A DNA stretch of 64,000 bases from Mytilisepta virgata (taxonomy: Eukaryota > Mollusca > Bivalvia > Mytilida > Mytilidae): assembly GCA_028015205.1 (NCBI GenBank), contig CM051516.1, positions 38,454,230 through 38,518,229 on the forward strand, written 5' to 3'. The position numbers were made by a program, and so were the translations under genes. Numbering within the stretch: the first letter of the stretch is position 1; each line of letters starts with the position of its first letter. Below, piece after piece: positions 44,995 through 56,520 of the stretch. The notes below the pieces were generated by a model that searched no databases, had not been told where the DNA came from, and was given only the letters and a program-made list of their open reading frames with translations.

Positions 44995-47900
44995 ATTTGC
45001 ATCAAGTAGAATTGAGATTATGGGAAGAACAAGATGTTGAGTATGTGGAAACTACAGTTTGTAGTAAAATAATGGAAGCTTTGGATGAAGAAAATTTTGT
45101 TATCGTTACCGGGGTTTCTGGAATTGGAAAAACAGCTTTAATCCGTCATGTTGCTCTCAAAATATTGCATTCTGGGTGTCGCAATGTTATACCCTGCCCG
45201 ACCTTTGACGGCATTAAAAACCACTTCCGGAAAGATAAATATCAAATCTTTTTAATTGATGATATCTTTGGATCATCATGTTTGAGGAATGTTCAGATTG
45301 AAAACTGGATGAACAACAGACACTCTTTAACAGCTATATTAAAACATGGAAACACAAAAGTCATAGTTACATGCCGCCGAGAGATTTATCAAGAAGCAAA
45401 AGTAGAGAGTTTTCTCCAGGAAATAACATTTAAAACATTTGACCTTTCTGACGAAACAAATGCCCTTTCTATAAGAGATAAGGTTGCGATAGCTGCAAAA
45501 TATTTAGATGAAGACAACCTTAGAATTGTTAAGGGTTTTATAGAAGATGTATCCTTTTTACCTTTAAACTTTCGTCTGTTCACAAAATCCAAGCATTGTA
45601 ATATAGAAGAGTTTGTTACATTTACCTGCAAAGTACTATATAAAGAATGGGAGAGTTTTAAAACTAATGATCCATATAAATACTGTATGTTATTTTTATG
45701 TGTACTTTTCAATGGAAGGGTAGACGGATCTTTATTTGATGAAAACACCACAGAAACCGACGAAAAACTCGAAATTGTATTTAAAGTTTGTGGATTTATT
45801 CCATGTACATGTAATCAACGCAAAACAAAACTAAAAACAAAACAGAAGTTTGATGCGTGTTTGGGGACGTATATTAAACGAAAAGGCAAGTTTTATGAAG
45901 TAATCCATGCCAAAATGTTAGATTACTTGTGTTACTACTTTGGTCAGACAACAGTCAAAGCATTGATAAATTATGCCGATCTTGAACTTTTAAATGAACG
46001 AGTTCAGCTAAATTCACTACAAAACAATCCTGGAGAATATACAATACTTGTAAGTGAAGAAGATGAAGAAATCTATTTAGAAAGGATAAAAAGAGAACTT
46101 GAAAAGGGTTTCATTCACGATGTAATTAACAGTTCACAAATGAAATATGAAGAGTATAGAAAAAAGATAATACATATTTTAAATAGATTAGACAAAAACT
46201 TAATTAAACAGCTTATATACAAGAACAATGCAAATCGTCAAACAGCTTTTATCGTATGCTGTTTACGTGGATATCAAGATATTGTCTTAGTTTTAATCTC
46301 CAAAGGTGCTGACGTTAATCAAAGTGATTCACGAATGTCACCTCTCACAGCAGCATGCACTGGAGGATATGTAAATACCGTTACGGTTTTGCTTGAGAAA
46401 GGGGCAAAAGCGAATGTAGAAGATTCTTATGGAGATACCCCCTTATATTGTGCTTGCAGTGGAGGATTTTTAAATATAGTCAAACTTTTGATCGTTTGTG
46501 GCTCTAAAATAAATAAAAAAATTAAATACGGAAGTTCCCCGCTATTTGCTGCATGCTTAAGAAGACGCAACTTTGTAGTTGAACACCTCTTACACAAAGG
46601 AGCAGACATAAACAGCCTGACAGATGATGAAGGGACTCCTCTTTATGCCGCCTGTGCAGTTGGAAGTAAATACATCGTAGAATTACTTCTAGAAAAGAAA
46701 GCAGAAGTTAACAAATCTGCCAAGTGTGGGGGGTCACCTTTATATATAGCGTCCAAAAGCGGTCATTACGAAATAGTCAAAATGCTTATAGATTTTAAAG
46801 CTGACGTTAACAAAAATGGGTCTAACACAGACACAGCACTCGTCGGTGCATGTATGGAAGGCCATGAAAATATAGCAAAATTGCTCATAGATAATGGCGG
46901 AAATGTAAACAAACCCAAAGCAGATGGAAGAACACCTCTTCATATAGCTAGTACAGAAGGGTATTATAAAATAGTTCAGTTTCTTTTAGAGAATGGAGCC
47001 TCTATAAACGATACCTATGGTATAGGCTATACAGCTCTTTATAGTGCATGTGAAAGAGGACACACTGAGACAGTAAACATCTTGATTGAAAAGGGAGCTT
47101 TAATAAATCAAGCAACTCAGTCGGGAACAACACCTCTGTACGTCGCGTGTTCTACAGAAAAGGAGAGTATAGCTGAAATGTTGATAAAGAATGGTGCAGA
47201 TACCAATAATTCAACTAACGTCGAAAGAGAAACCCCCCTTTTCGTTTCGTGTTCTAAAATGCTTTATAAAAATGTGGAAATGCTTATAGGCAAAGGGGCT
47301 GACATAAACAAGGCAAATATCAAATTTGAAACTCCACTATTTATTTCTTGCAAACGCAATAATATCAATATTGCAAGGTTGTTGATTGAGAATAAAGCCG
47401 ATATATCCAAAACGACGGTGTATGGATGGAACGCACTTTATTTGGCATGTACTGAGGGCTATTATGAAATTTCTCGTATGCTTTTAGACAAAGGCATGGA
47501 CGCAAACGCCACAAATAAGTTTGGATGGACTCTTCTGAATACAGTATGTAGTAACGGACATTTTAAGATTTGCGAATTATTAATACAGTTTGAAGTAGAT
47601 GTAAACAAACCTAATTCGGACGGGAAATTGCCTATCTATATTGCCCTTAATACAGGTCATGAAAATATTTTTGAACTTTTAATTAAGAGTGGAGCTAATT
47701 TTCGTTCCATTGATACCCATGGACAGACGATTTTTCATACAGCGTGTGAATATGGTCGAGATTCCGCTGTAAGGTTGCTCATACAAAAGAGAGTTGATAT
47801 TGATCTTGCAAATGAAAATGGTCTGACACCTTTATATTTTTCTTACCGTTATAAACATAGTAATATATTTAAATTACTGGTTGAATCCGGAGCGGATGTA

Positions 47901-48500
47901 ACAAAGCCAAATTATCTAGGAGATTATCCCTTGCATGCCACTTGTAGAAATAAATGGTATGACATTGTGAATATTCTTTTGGATAAAAGCGTGGATATAA
48001 ATACCGTGAATAGTGAAGGAGAAACTGCTTTATTCATCTCGTGTTCTAAAGGGTACAAGAATTTAGTAGAATTACTTATAGACAGAGGGGCCGATATTAA
48101 TAAAGCGAATAGTAATCAAGAAACACCGCTTTTTATTGCGTGTAAGGAGGGTCATAATCAGGTAGTGCATGTACTCATAAACATTGAAGCTAAAGTAAAC
48201 CATAGAACGGATTATGGTTGGACGGCTTTATATGCAGCTTGTCACGCAGGATACAACCAAATTGTCAGATTATTATTAGAAAATGGTGCAAATATTAATG
48301 ACATTAACATACATAGACAGTCACCGCTTTATATTGCATGCAGCCAAGGAAACTATGAAACAGTTAAAGTATTGATACAGAAAGGAGCAGATTTAAACAT
48401 TTTAAAACATGATAACAGAAATGCAGTTCTTGATTTAGTCTCTTCCATAAGTAATGATGAAATACTTGAGCTACTCAAGAAAAATGATGCTTCACATTAG
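44995..48500 (+). CDS. Gene A main exon: STAND/NACHT-like NTPase and ~22 ankyrin repeats
   Basis: This 3.5-kb exon holds the NTPase switch and ligand-binding array of a putative cytosolic immune sensor. Walker A is GVSGIGKT (45111-45134), Walker B is IFLIDDIFG (45246-45272), a sensor-like TKVIVTCRREIY is at about 45354, an LPL motif is in VSFLPLNFRLF and the conserved YEVIHAKMLDYLCYYFG is near 45900. Together these fit the nSTAND3/NACHT-like class. From about 46227 to the stop run 22 full ankyrin repeats of 33 residues (G-x-TPLYxAC...) and a degenerate last one. Acceptor CTTTGCTTCCAG ends at 44994; upstream residues in the open frame are intron. The full model is about 1440 aa. Repeats are thought to bind partners or ligands; ATP-driven oligomerisation is inferred from STAND relatives. 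The frame is intact. Confidence 0.92.
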
Positions 48501-48868
48501 TACTTGTTTAAGTTTAAACATACTTTATTTGAAAAATTGCATGCCAAAAGGGTAAGACACAAGTAAACGTATAAAGTCCTTTCGTGATAATTTATTTGCA
48601 ATTAAATATTTATTGGGTGTATCTAGAACTCTAATAGAATGTACGGTTCATATCTTGGAATCAGTTATATCAGTCGTGATGCACAAGATTTGTATATTTC
48701 GTCGAGCAAAACGTTTGAGCATACAATCGTCTTTGTCTAAAAAATTTACCACTTAACACTTTTGCTCGTTTTAAAGCTAACGAATTCTTATGGTTTTTTC
48801 ATGAATAATTTTTAATCTGATTTGTATTATATTATTGTTTGTGTTATTTCCGTATTTACAGTGCGTTA

Positions 48869-48874
48869 AATAAA
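48869..48874 (+). terminator. Candidate polyadenylation signal of gene A
   Basis: AATAAA lies about 370 bp after the stop codon of gene A. Confidence 0.45.
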
Positions 48875-49317
48875 AAAAGATCAATAATTTCCTTGTGAAG
48901 TTTGGTACTAGTCATCTTCTTTTAGGCGTTCCTTGCTTTTAATTATTTTGTACGCAATAATGTTTTCGTTTATTGTTTTTAGTTTTCATTTAATTTTTGT
49001 AAATGAGAGGAAATGTTTCAATGTTCCTGTATAATTTTCGGAAGATATGTTAAATATGAGGAAATATTTCCATATTCAAAATAATTTTGGAATCACGAAG
49101 ACGCATTTCAGTATTCTGGATAACATTGGGAAGTTTTTTTTTTGTAAATATATTGAAATATTTACACGTCCTTATATGATATCTGCAAAGTTTGGCAAAT
49201 ATAAGGATATATTTTAATATTCTTGATAACATCGGTATGTTTGGGTAAAAATATGTCTTGATATCATCGGCTAGTTTAAGTAAATATGAAGAAATCTTTC
49301 AAGACTTATTTGTAAAA

Positions 49318-49680
49318 TAACAATCCAAAGATACAAATATTAGATATAGTAAATTTATACTATGCTGTATACGACGCATTTCAAGGAGTTACCTCTCACC
49401 AGCAGCATTAAAACCGAAACATTTGGAAGACCAAATATCAAACGTATATTAAACAAGAAGTACTCAACCAAAAATACCGAAAAAGGTGATCTACAATGTG
49501 CAATACAAGGAATGAACCCTTAGTATTTCTATTATTTTTGAATTTTGCTAAATACTGGTAATTTCTGTAACAAATCAATGAATAATCATGTCAGACAAGT
49601 CTGACGACTGGGTTGGCGAGTACCCTCGGGGACCTAGGATCCACCAGCAGAGGATCATCCCAGGATGTAACCCTTTCTGG
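49318..49680 (-). repeat. Inverted copy of the 6580-7000 dispersed repeat
   Basis: Shares AAATAACAATCCAAAGATAC, ATGCTGTATACGACGCATTTC, GTCAGACAAGTCTGACGACTG, CCTCGGGGACCTAGG and CATCCCAGGAT with the complement of the 6.6 kb copy. Confidence 0.85.
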
Positions 49681-50035
49681 GTAAATGGGAAAACTATGAC
49701 ATGAAATAGTTTATCAAATTGCGGGAATTTTGCTTTGAATTAATAATATAAAAATAAAATATAAATATGAAAATGAATGACTTATTTGTAACCCTATCTG
49801 GATTTAAACGCAACTGAACAGACCAGACAGATCTTTTGAATATCAGATATCAAGACATTCAGAAAAAAATACAATAAAACAGAAAAGGTAAATGGAAAAA
49901 GTATGACATGAAATAGTTTATCAAATTGCTGGAATTTTGCTCTGATTTAATAATAAAAAAATAGAATATAAATATGAAAATGAATGACTATCTGAATATG
50001 AACGCAACTGAACAGACCAGACAGATCATGCATTG
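49680..50035 (+). repeat. ~208-bp tandem duplication
   Basis: GGTAAATGG(G/A)AAAA(C/G)TATGACATGAAAT starts copies at about 49680 and 49888. Both run through AAATTGC(G/T)GGAATTTTGCT, GAAAATGAATGACT and GCAACTGAACAGACCAGACAG. Confidence 0.85.
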
Positions 50036-50689
50036 GATATCTAACACATACAAGTAATATGAATAGATATCAACAATAAATATTAACATTCCTATAGAAT
50101 GTCTTGAAACATATTCTGGCAATACACTTAAATGCACTGCATGAGGCTTAGGGTTTGACCATACAATCAAAACAAATAAAAATGTTTCGCTCGATGTCAT
50201 TGGCCGAAAACATGAATACAACAATAATGGTATTGATTTGTTTTATCAATGAACTCGCATGAAAACAAAAGAATTTAATATACAACTAACCACTGTTACT
50301 ATGAAATAAAAAAAGTCAAACTTTGGAATATCCAGTATGCCTGTAAAATCCAATAATATCAGACTGGTGTTGATTGTACTAGAACAGTGTTGTGCACAAA
50401 ATATACACATTCCCGCTTTAGAATTTGTCGCTTGATAAGAGTTTTTTTAATTTAATTATTTAAAAAGCTGCAATACTTTATTTGGGTCTATGGCTTAGAC
50501 ATAGACATAATCAAACGATGGAAAAGAAACAATACAAACAGTACAAATAAAGTACACGTGTTCAAAAGCCTATTGATGCGATTAACGTTCGATCGTTTAC
50601 TCTTCACACACAGTGTCCTTGGCCAGGCATGATAGTTTATTGATAGTTTATGATAATAGGATATTTTCATATAGATTTTACGTCTTGCT

Positions 50690-50880
50690 GGATTTGACTC
50701 CCCCAGGAGTTTTTATCTCTTGCAGTACAACGGATGTAGTTAACAAACACATTTACCCTTCCGGAACACCCAATATCACTTACGGTTTTTTCTATGGCAT
50801 GCGGCTAACTTTTGTGCTATCTGCAGGAGTTCCGGTTATCTTTTGGTTTGCCTTTTGATGGTCACTGTGTGGTATTTGTT
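50690..50880 (+). repeat. Diverged retroelement-tail repeat
   Basis: CATTTACCCTTCCGGAACACC and a following TATGGCATGCGG/TTTTGATGG stretch are a distant relative of the CCGGAGCACCTG tail family at 17084 and 37280. Confidence 0.55.
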
Positions 50881-50929
50881 TTGAAGTGATATGATAACGA
50901 ACCACTCTTCCCACTTAACTGACACTCAG

Positions 50930-51105
50930 AGCCGGATTTTTCACGTGCTGTAAAACAAATGATACCGTAAAACCTTCATTTATCATCTTATTGGGTCAAA
51001 TTTTTCTGATAACAACGCAAACACTCAGCGGAGAATTAGCGAATACCAATCTTAGAGTAGACGGTTTGACCCGTCTGGCGATCTAACTCACAACGTCCTA
51101 TGCTA
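50930..51105 (-). mobile_element. Degenerate copy of the tRNA-derived SINE
   Basis: Keeps ACTCAGCGGAGAATTAGCGAATACCAATCTTAG and GGTTTGACCCG.CTGGCGATCTAAC, aligning with 12740-12820. The B box is changed to GTTAGATCGCC, so pol III transcription is unlikely. Confidence 0.65.
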
Positions 51106-51109
51106 AAGT

Positions 51110-51700
51110 CAATTAACAGGAAAATGTAGATACATTTACCTTACCTCATTCCTACAATATCGTGAATATGACATGCTGTAATATGTGGTACAAAAAATTG
51201 AATTTTCGTAGAGAAAAGAAAATTTAATATTTACATGTATACTATGTATATCTTTATAATTTCAAACATCGAAAAATTTATTTAGTTTAGTTATTGCGTT
51301 ATGTTAGAAGTCACTTTCTGATTTAACGTAATTACTTGCAGAGTAAGAACGTTATAATGTATTCTGGATAACCAAGAAATCAGACTCGGTATTTATATTG
51401 TTATTTGAAACACAAAATTAACACCAGCAAAATGAAACATGTAAAGGTACACATTTGTCTTAAACTAACTTATAATTACTTCTAAAATAGAGCAGAACAG
51501 CATATACAGCGGGAATTGACTGTCTTTGTCTTTCCTACTAATATTTTACTTATTCCATAGTCAGGTTGCGATCAACTTCGTACCTGTACATAATGAGTTT
51601 TGTATGTAAAATTGTTCGACATTTTACATGTGTAGACATCTTACACAGAGAAAGGTGATTTCTTTACTAACTTTTATGGTCATATTTTCTCTAATAAAAA
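51110..51700. other. Intergenic, nothing recognised
   Basis: AT-rich, no gene seen. Confidence 0.35.
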
Positions 51701-51709
51701 TTAAGGCAT

Positions 51710-52170
51710 GCTTGTTATCCCCCGCACTTCGAATGAAGTTCGGGGATATTTGTAATCGGTCTGTCTGTCCGTCTGCCCGTCCGTCCGTCCGTCTGTCCGT
51801 TCGTCCGTCTGTCCGTCCATTAGATGATATTGTCTCCAGAACTCCTCGTTCATTTTTAACTTCATGCAATTAACAGTATTGTGACAAACGGTATGTAGAT
51901 GCGCAATAATGTTTTAGAATTTTGAGTTTCAAAAATAGGGGCCCACAGGGGTCGAATTTCGAAAATTGGAAATTTAAACTTGTGACCTAAACTCCTCATT
52001 TATTTCTCATTTTAGCTTTTAATTTCTATACAGTATTATCACATACTGTATGTAGATGCGCAGTAAGGTTTTCGAATTTGATTTTTAAAAATTGGGGTCC
52101 ACATGTGTCGAATTTAAAAAAAAATGGAAGTTTAAACTAAACTCCTCATACATTTTTCGTTTTACAATAT
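51710..52170 (+). repeat. CCCCGCACTTCG repeat with (TCCG/TCTG)n and tandem units
   Basis: It starts with TTATCCCCCGCACTTCGAATGAAGTTCGGGG, a small hairpin. A (GTCTGTCC/GTCCGTCC)n microsatellite follows at 51756-51818. Then come two and a partial third unit of about 145 bp, each with CTCCTC(G/A)TTCATTT, CAGTATT.T.ACA, TATGTAGATGCGCA and GGGTCGAATTT-type words. Frames reading TDGRTDRRTDGRADGQ on either strand are microsatellite translation. Confidence 0.85.
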
Positions 52171-52174
52171 ATAA

Positions 52175-53190
52175 GAATAGTATTTCTCGGGTCACAGACA
52201 TTTTCATACAATGCACACACAGGTTTTAGTTGACAATACAGGAAAGATTTGTTATATCGAGTTGGGTTTTCGCGGACCCAAAATGTACCCAACAATTTGG
52301 CTTATTGTGACACAATTAAACTTCCCACAGCACTAAGAATTGCTAGCAGATAAAATCTTCCCAAATCGTTACCCGATTAAAGTAGATGCAATACATGGCC
52401 GTATTAACCTTTGGGCTGATATTGGCAGATTGACAAAGGACGTATTATTCTCTACGTAACATGTACATATTAGGAAAAGAATACCAGAGCCATCAGACAG
52501 TTCCTGCGGGTTTGTGTTGAAAGGGAGACGACTCAAAATAAAACAGATGCTAATTTCACGAAGCACAATAATTCCCTAAAATTAAATTAGTAAGGAAAGT
52601 GTATAATACCGAAATGCCTACAAATGGAAAACTCGTAAGAACGTAACGTATTAAACAAATAATACAAAGATATCACAACTGGAGAAAAAATATATAGCAA
52701 ACTAAAAACATTAGATCAAATCAACACAAAACTAAATCATTAGCAATGTGAATTTCCACAAAATTCTTGGCCATAATTTCTTCAGAAGAGCAGTTTTTTC
52801 ATTGATTGGTGTATCATTGTTGACCTTTCTTATTATCCATTTTAATGTTTATGAAAAAAATTAAGTCTAGTACACTTTAGATCTAAAACGGCCATTCTTC
52901 ACCAAATATTCAGGCGAAATCAAAATGAAAAGATCAAATAATATTTGCATTTATCAACCAACATAGGTTAACACAAATTTAGATCAGTTCAGCACAAGTA
53001 AAGCGAAACGTTGCATAATTCATTCTAAACTTTTATGTGCGTGTCTTAGTCTTTTGATATTGTTATCTTGATTTTTTTCCAGAAATTTGAGATAAAACAA
53101 GAAGTGGTCATTTAAGATAAAAAAAATTGTTGCTGGTGATATCATAGGAACAAAGCATCCATAATATTATTTAGATTTTAAAATTAAAAT
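52175..53190. other. Intergenic, nothing recognised
   Basis: AT-rich, no gene or structured element seen. Confidence 0.35.
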
Positions 53191-53500
53191 CGAAAGGCGT
53201 TGTATCCACGCAATTAGATTTTTCCACATACTAGTATATTCAAATGATCTGACAGATGCTTTGATAATTTTATTGACAGATTAAACTATGATATACTTAT
53301 ATTACCCAAATATACTTTTTAGTATTTTTATATTTATGAATGTGCGCGTAGACGGTACGATTTTCTACTCAGTGTTTTATTTAATCCGAAAACGACGCTC
53401 AGATAAATCGAAAGGCGTTGTATCCACATAATGCGATTTAACAGATGCTTTGAGTATTATTAAAGAATGATATACTTATATAATCGAAATATACTCATAC
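53188..53500 (+). repeat. ~218-bp direct repeat
   Basis: TCGAAAGGCGTTGTATCCAC occurs at 53190 and 53408. Each copy continues with GACAGATGCTTTGA(T/G) or AACAGATGCTTTGAG and ATGATATACTTATAT and then AATATACT. Confidence 0.8.
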
Positions 53501-54099
53501 TTGAGCATTTTTACTGAGATCATGTTAATATATATCAATTTAGTACTCACGATATAAACGTTGTGTCGAGGCTTAACAAATAAGATCATGGTAAAGACAT
53601 ACTGATGCGATTGAGAGAAATCACGATTGAAAGATAAAGAAAAGTTAGATCGAGGAACCAGTTTGAACCTCTAAGCATCCATTTCTTCTGTCGATATTTT
53701 ACATAGATACACTGTTAGTTCTACACATACTTAATATTATATGTCTGCAGTTGATTTCAAGAATGTGTCCATCCAAAGTCAGCAGCGAATCGGTGTATGT
53801 TTTTTTTTGTAATCCACTGATTTCCATTGATTCCGGAATATAGTTTTTATTTCATTTATTTTGTAAATTTCTCAACGCAACGGTTTAATAGAGGCCTCAT
53901 TTTTCATTTTTCATGTTTCGAATCGGGTTTTGGGTATTTGTCTCATTGAGCCGTATATTTACCTATCTTTGTTTTATTTCTACCTCTCTCTTCTTATCTC
54001 AACTTTTTTTGTTACAAAAGTGTTAAATTTGTGAAAACTATTGAGTATGCCCCTAGTGCATAAATCTTAGATGGTTTTGGCTCTACTATTTTTGGTAAT

Positions 54100-54225
54100 T
54101 TGGGCATTCTTTACTTTGCTCTTCCACTTTTGGAATATTTGTTTTGGTTTTCAACATTCCGGGCCTTGAACACAACTGATGACTCGTAAATCGACGAAAT
54201 GTGCACATCGTGTTTATTAAAATGG
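54100..54225 (-). repeat. Inverted copy of the GATTTACGACTCAT family
   Basis: GGTTTTCAACATTCCGGGCC, TTGAACACAACTGATGACTC and GTAAATCGACGAAATGTGCA are the complement of the words at 60030-60110. Confidence 0.75.
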
Positions 54226-54229
54226 TATT

Positions 54230-55785
54230 AAAGAATTAATTATTTCTCTTAAAAGCAACTTCTCCTGTGTCTATCTAAAGAATGTGAGGAAAGATGCGTG
54301 TGGTTTGAAATTACAAAGAAAGCACAAATCATAGGTATTTAACTAAACAAACATCCAGATCTTACAACATGGCGTTTAATGGTGGAAAAGCACACCATTC
54401 CACAAACCTTGAATGCCCTTGGGTAATTTCGTGGGTTTTGAATTTCAAACAAATGTTGAAATGAAACTCTGTAATTATATGCGAAATTAGTATATATTAA
54501 AAGATAAACAAACAGTTTTAGGTCCCATAATGTTATTAATTTTGATGAGACATAATTACAGATTTTATCTTAAGAAATAGAAAAGCTTGCCATACGACGT
54601 TCGTAAAAAATATTCTAAGTGAGTAGGAAACATGACCTTTCTATCTATAAGATTGGGGTGAATTATGGCAGAAATTTTCATCCCCCCTTCTTACGTAACA
54701 CTGGCCAAAAGATGTACGATATTAAATGAAACAAAATTAAAGAGTGTACCCAAGAAATGAAAAAAAAGCATTGCCTAACGAGTTTTTAAAATAGAAATTG
54801 TCCTAATTTGATACGGAATTCGGGAGCTCTATCTGTCCTTAAGAGTACTGATAATATTCAATCTACCTGACACAGCTAGCTGTTTCTATAAACATATGAC
54901 AAGAAAATCATGTAGAAAATGGGCTAAGTGGAAATTCCTTAATTGTGTTGCATTACGAGTTGAAGTGACAATAAATCATTTCCATAAACAACGACATAAA
55001 CCAGGAAGAAAACTGTAGTTCCCGTATTAAATTCAATCAAATGTTAAATTTTGAACGAAATATTATAAAAATATTTAACATGAATAAATAATTGTCAATG
55101 GGAACTTTTAATTCGTCGATCCTCATATGACCAGAGAAATTTGTGTTGTATAATGAAAAGATACATTTCTCAATGTTAAGGTTAATTATAACCAACTGGC
55201 AAATATGACTGTGTTTACATGACTAGTTTTTACTGTAACGTTAAAATTGAACTTAAGAAAATGATTTAAAGAGTAATTTTTCATAACTGTCAGGTTTTTA
55301 TGTTCATTGTTTCTGTTTACCTGAGGGAATGTCTCTCAAGTCTAACTAATCTTTTCAGTGCAGACCAGACAAGTAAAAATGTTCGAAGACAAAAAAAATG
55401 CAGATAGTAGATGTAGGTGCATTTCATCTTAAAATATTTTAATGGTCCAGTGTTGTCAATATAAATTTAGGGATGCATATATTGGTTTAGCTTTTAGAAC
55501 GTAATTAATATTCATATGTAGAATAACCTTCATCTGGTTTGAATCAATCATATGTATTTTATCGAATCAATAAGCGTGTTATACCTTATTTTTTCAGATT
55601 GATAGGGCTTACTGTAGATTTGCACAAACTCTGTGTATGCTTACACAATTGATGAACGCAGACAAGCCTTGCTTAAGGAATTAGCAAAATTGTTTTTGAT
55701 AACCACTGTCTGTAACAGTCGCTTAAGCTAACCTGAAAAAACAGCCTAAATTTATAAATTGTTGATTGGTTAGAATAAAGTGAAG
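54230..55785. other. Intergenic, nothing recognised
   Basis: AT-rich, no supported gene. Confidence 0.35.
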
Positions 55786-55789
55786 ACGT

Positions 55790-56161
55790 GTGTGTAGAAC
55801 CGGGGGAGGATGTGTGAATAACTATGAGACCGAAACCCTTAAACAGTATCCGAGAGGTACAAAAATAGATAGGCGTACAAATTTAACAACCTCTAGTCTA
55901 AATGATCTAATTTTAAAACTTAAAGTTAATGAGCTTCTATTTATTCCCCCCAAAAATGAACTTACATTTTATTTAGGAAATATTGAACATAGCACAAAAA
56001 AGGCAAAAATGGACGGTACATGTATCAAACAGTTATTCTATCGGTTTTTGGCAACGTACCTGATGAAGGTAAACCCAGACATGCAATTTTGCTACAAAAA
56101 TTGTATGCGAGTTGATTTTATACTTATCAAGTTCAATTTGTTTTATATGCTTTTCGCATGA
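55790..56161 (+). CDS. Unassigned 123-aa frame or exon
   Basis: The frame reads NNYETETLKQYPRGTKIDRR, then LNDLILKLKVNELLFIPPKN and TFYLGNIEHSTKKAKMDG, which looks more coding-like (amphipathic, few low-complexity runs) than neighbouring frames. AAG|GTAAAC at about 56068 could be a donor, after which the frame becomes hydrophobic and AT-driven. No family is recognised. It lies antisense and 360 bp downstream of gene B. A decayed exon or a lineage-specific gene are both possible. Confidence 0.3.
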   Translation: MCRTGGGCVNNYETETLKQYPRGTKIDRRTNLTTSSLNDLILKLKVNELLFIPPKNELTFYLGNIEHSTKKAKMDGTCIKQLFYRFLATYLMKVNPDMQFCYKNCMRVDFILIKFNLFYMLFA

Positions 56162-56500
56162 CCCTTATACATAAGAACCATTTTAGTAAAATTGTTAGTC
56201 AAAATATTGAAGTCGGTACTGTAACGGAATTGTCAAATTTTGAATACTACATGTAAGTAGTGGTTTTAGCTCCGTCTTAAGTTTGTTTATAACATTTGTT
56301 CTATATCATATTGTGTTTTCGTTTGAACTTTCAGCTGTTTTAGTCTCAAACATTAATTTAGACATAATGTAGACTTCTTGCCAAAACGATTATTATCATA
56401 AACTGTTTTTTGCATATTTCATGTTGTCTTTTAGCACATTTGCATTTATGTTAAGATTAATTAAGATTATTGGATGAAATTTCTGAAATTGACACTAATT

Positions 56501-56506
56501 TTTATT
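56501..56506 (-). terminator. Candidate polyadenylation signal of gene B
   Basis: AATAAA on the minus strand, 15 bases after the stop codon of gene B. It is close to the stop but usable if the 3' UTR is very short; no better signal was noted nearby. Confidence 0.35.
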
Positions 56507-56520
56507 ATTATAAAATATCA

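Noticed and set aside
45389..46943. Minus-strand frames inside the gene A main exon
   Set aside because: Antisense shadows of the NTPase and ankyrin coding sequence.
51624..51873. Arg/Asp/Gly/Thr-rich and Ser/Val/Arg-Pro-rich 81-aa frames on both strands
   Set aside because: Both are translations of the (GTCC/GTCTGTCC)n microsatellite.
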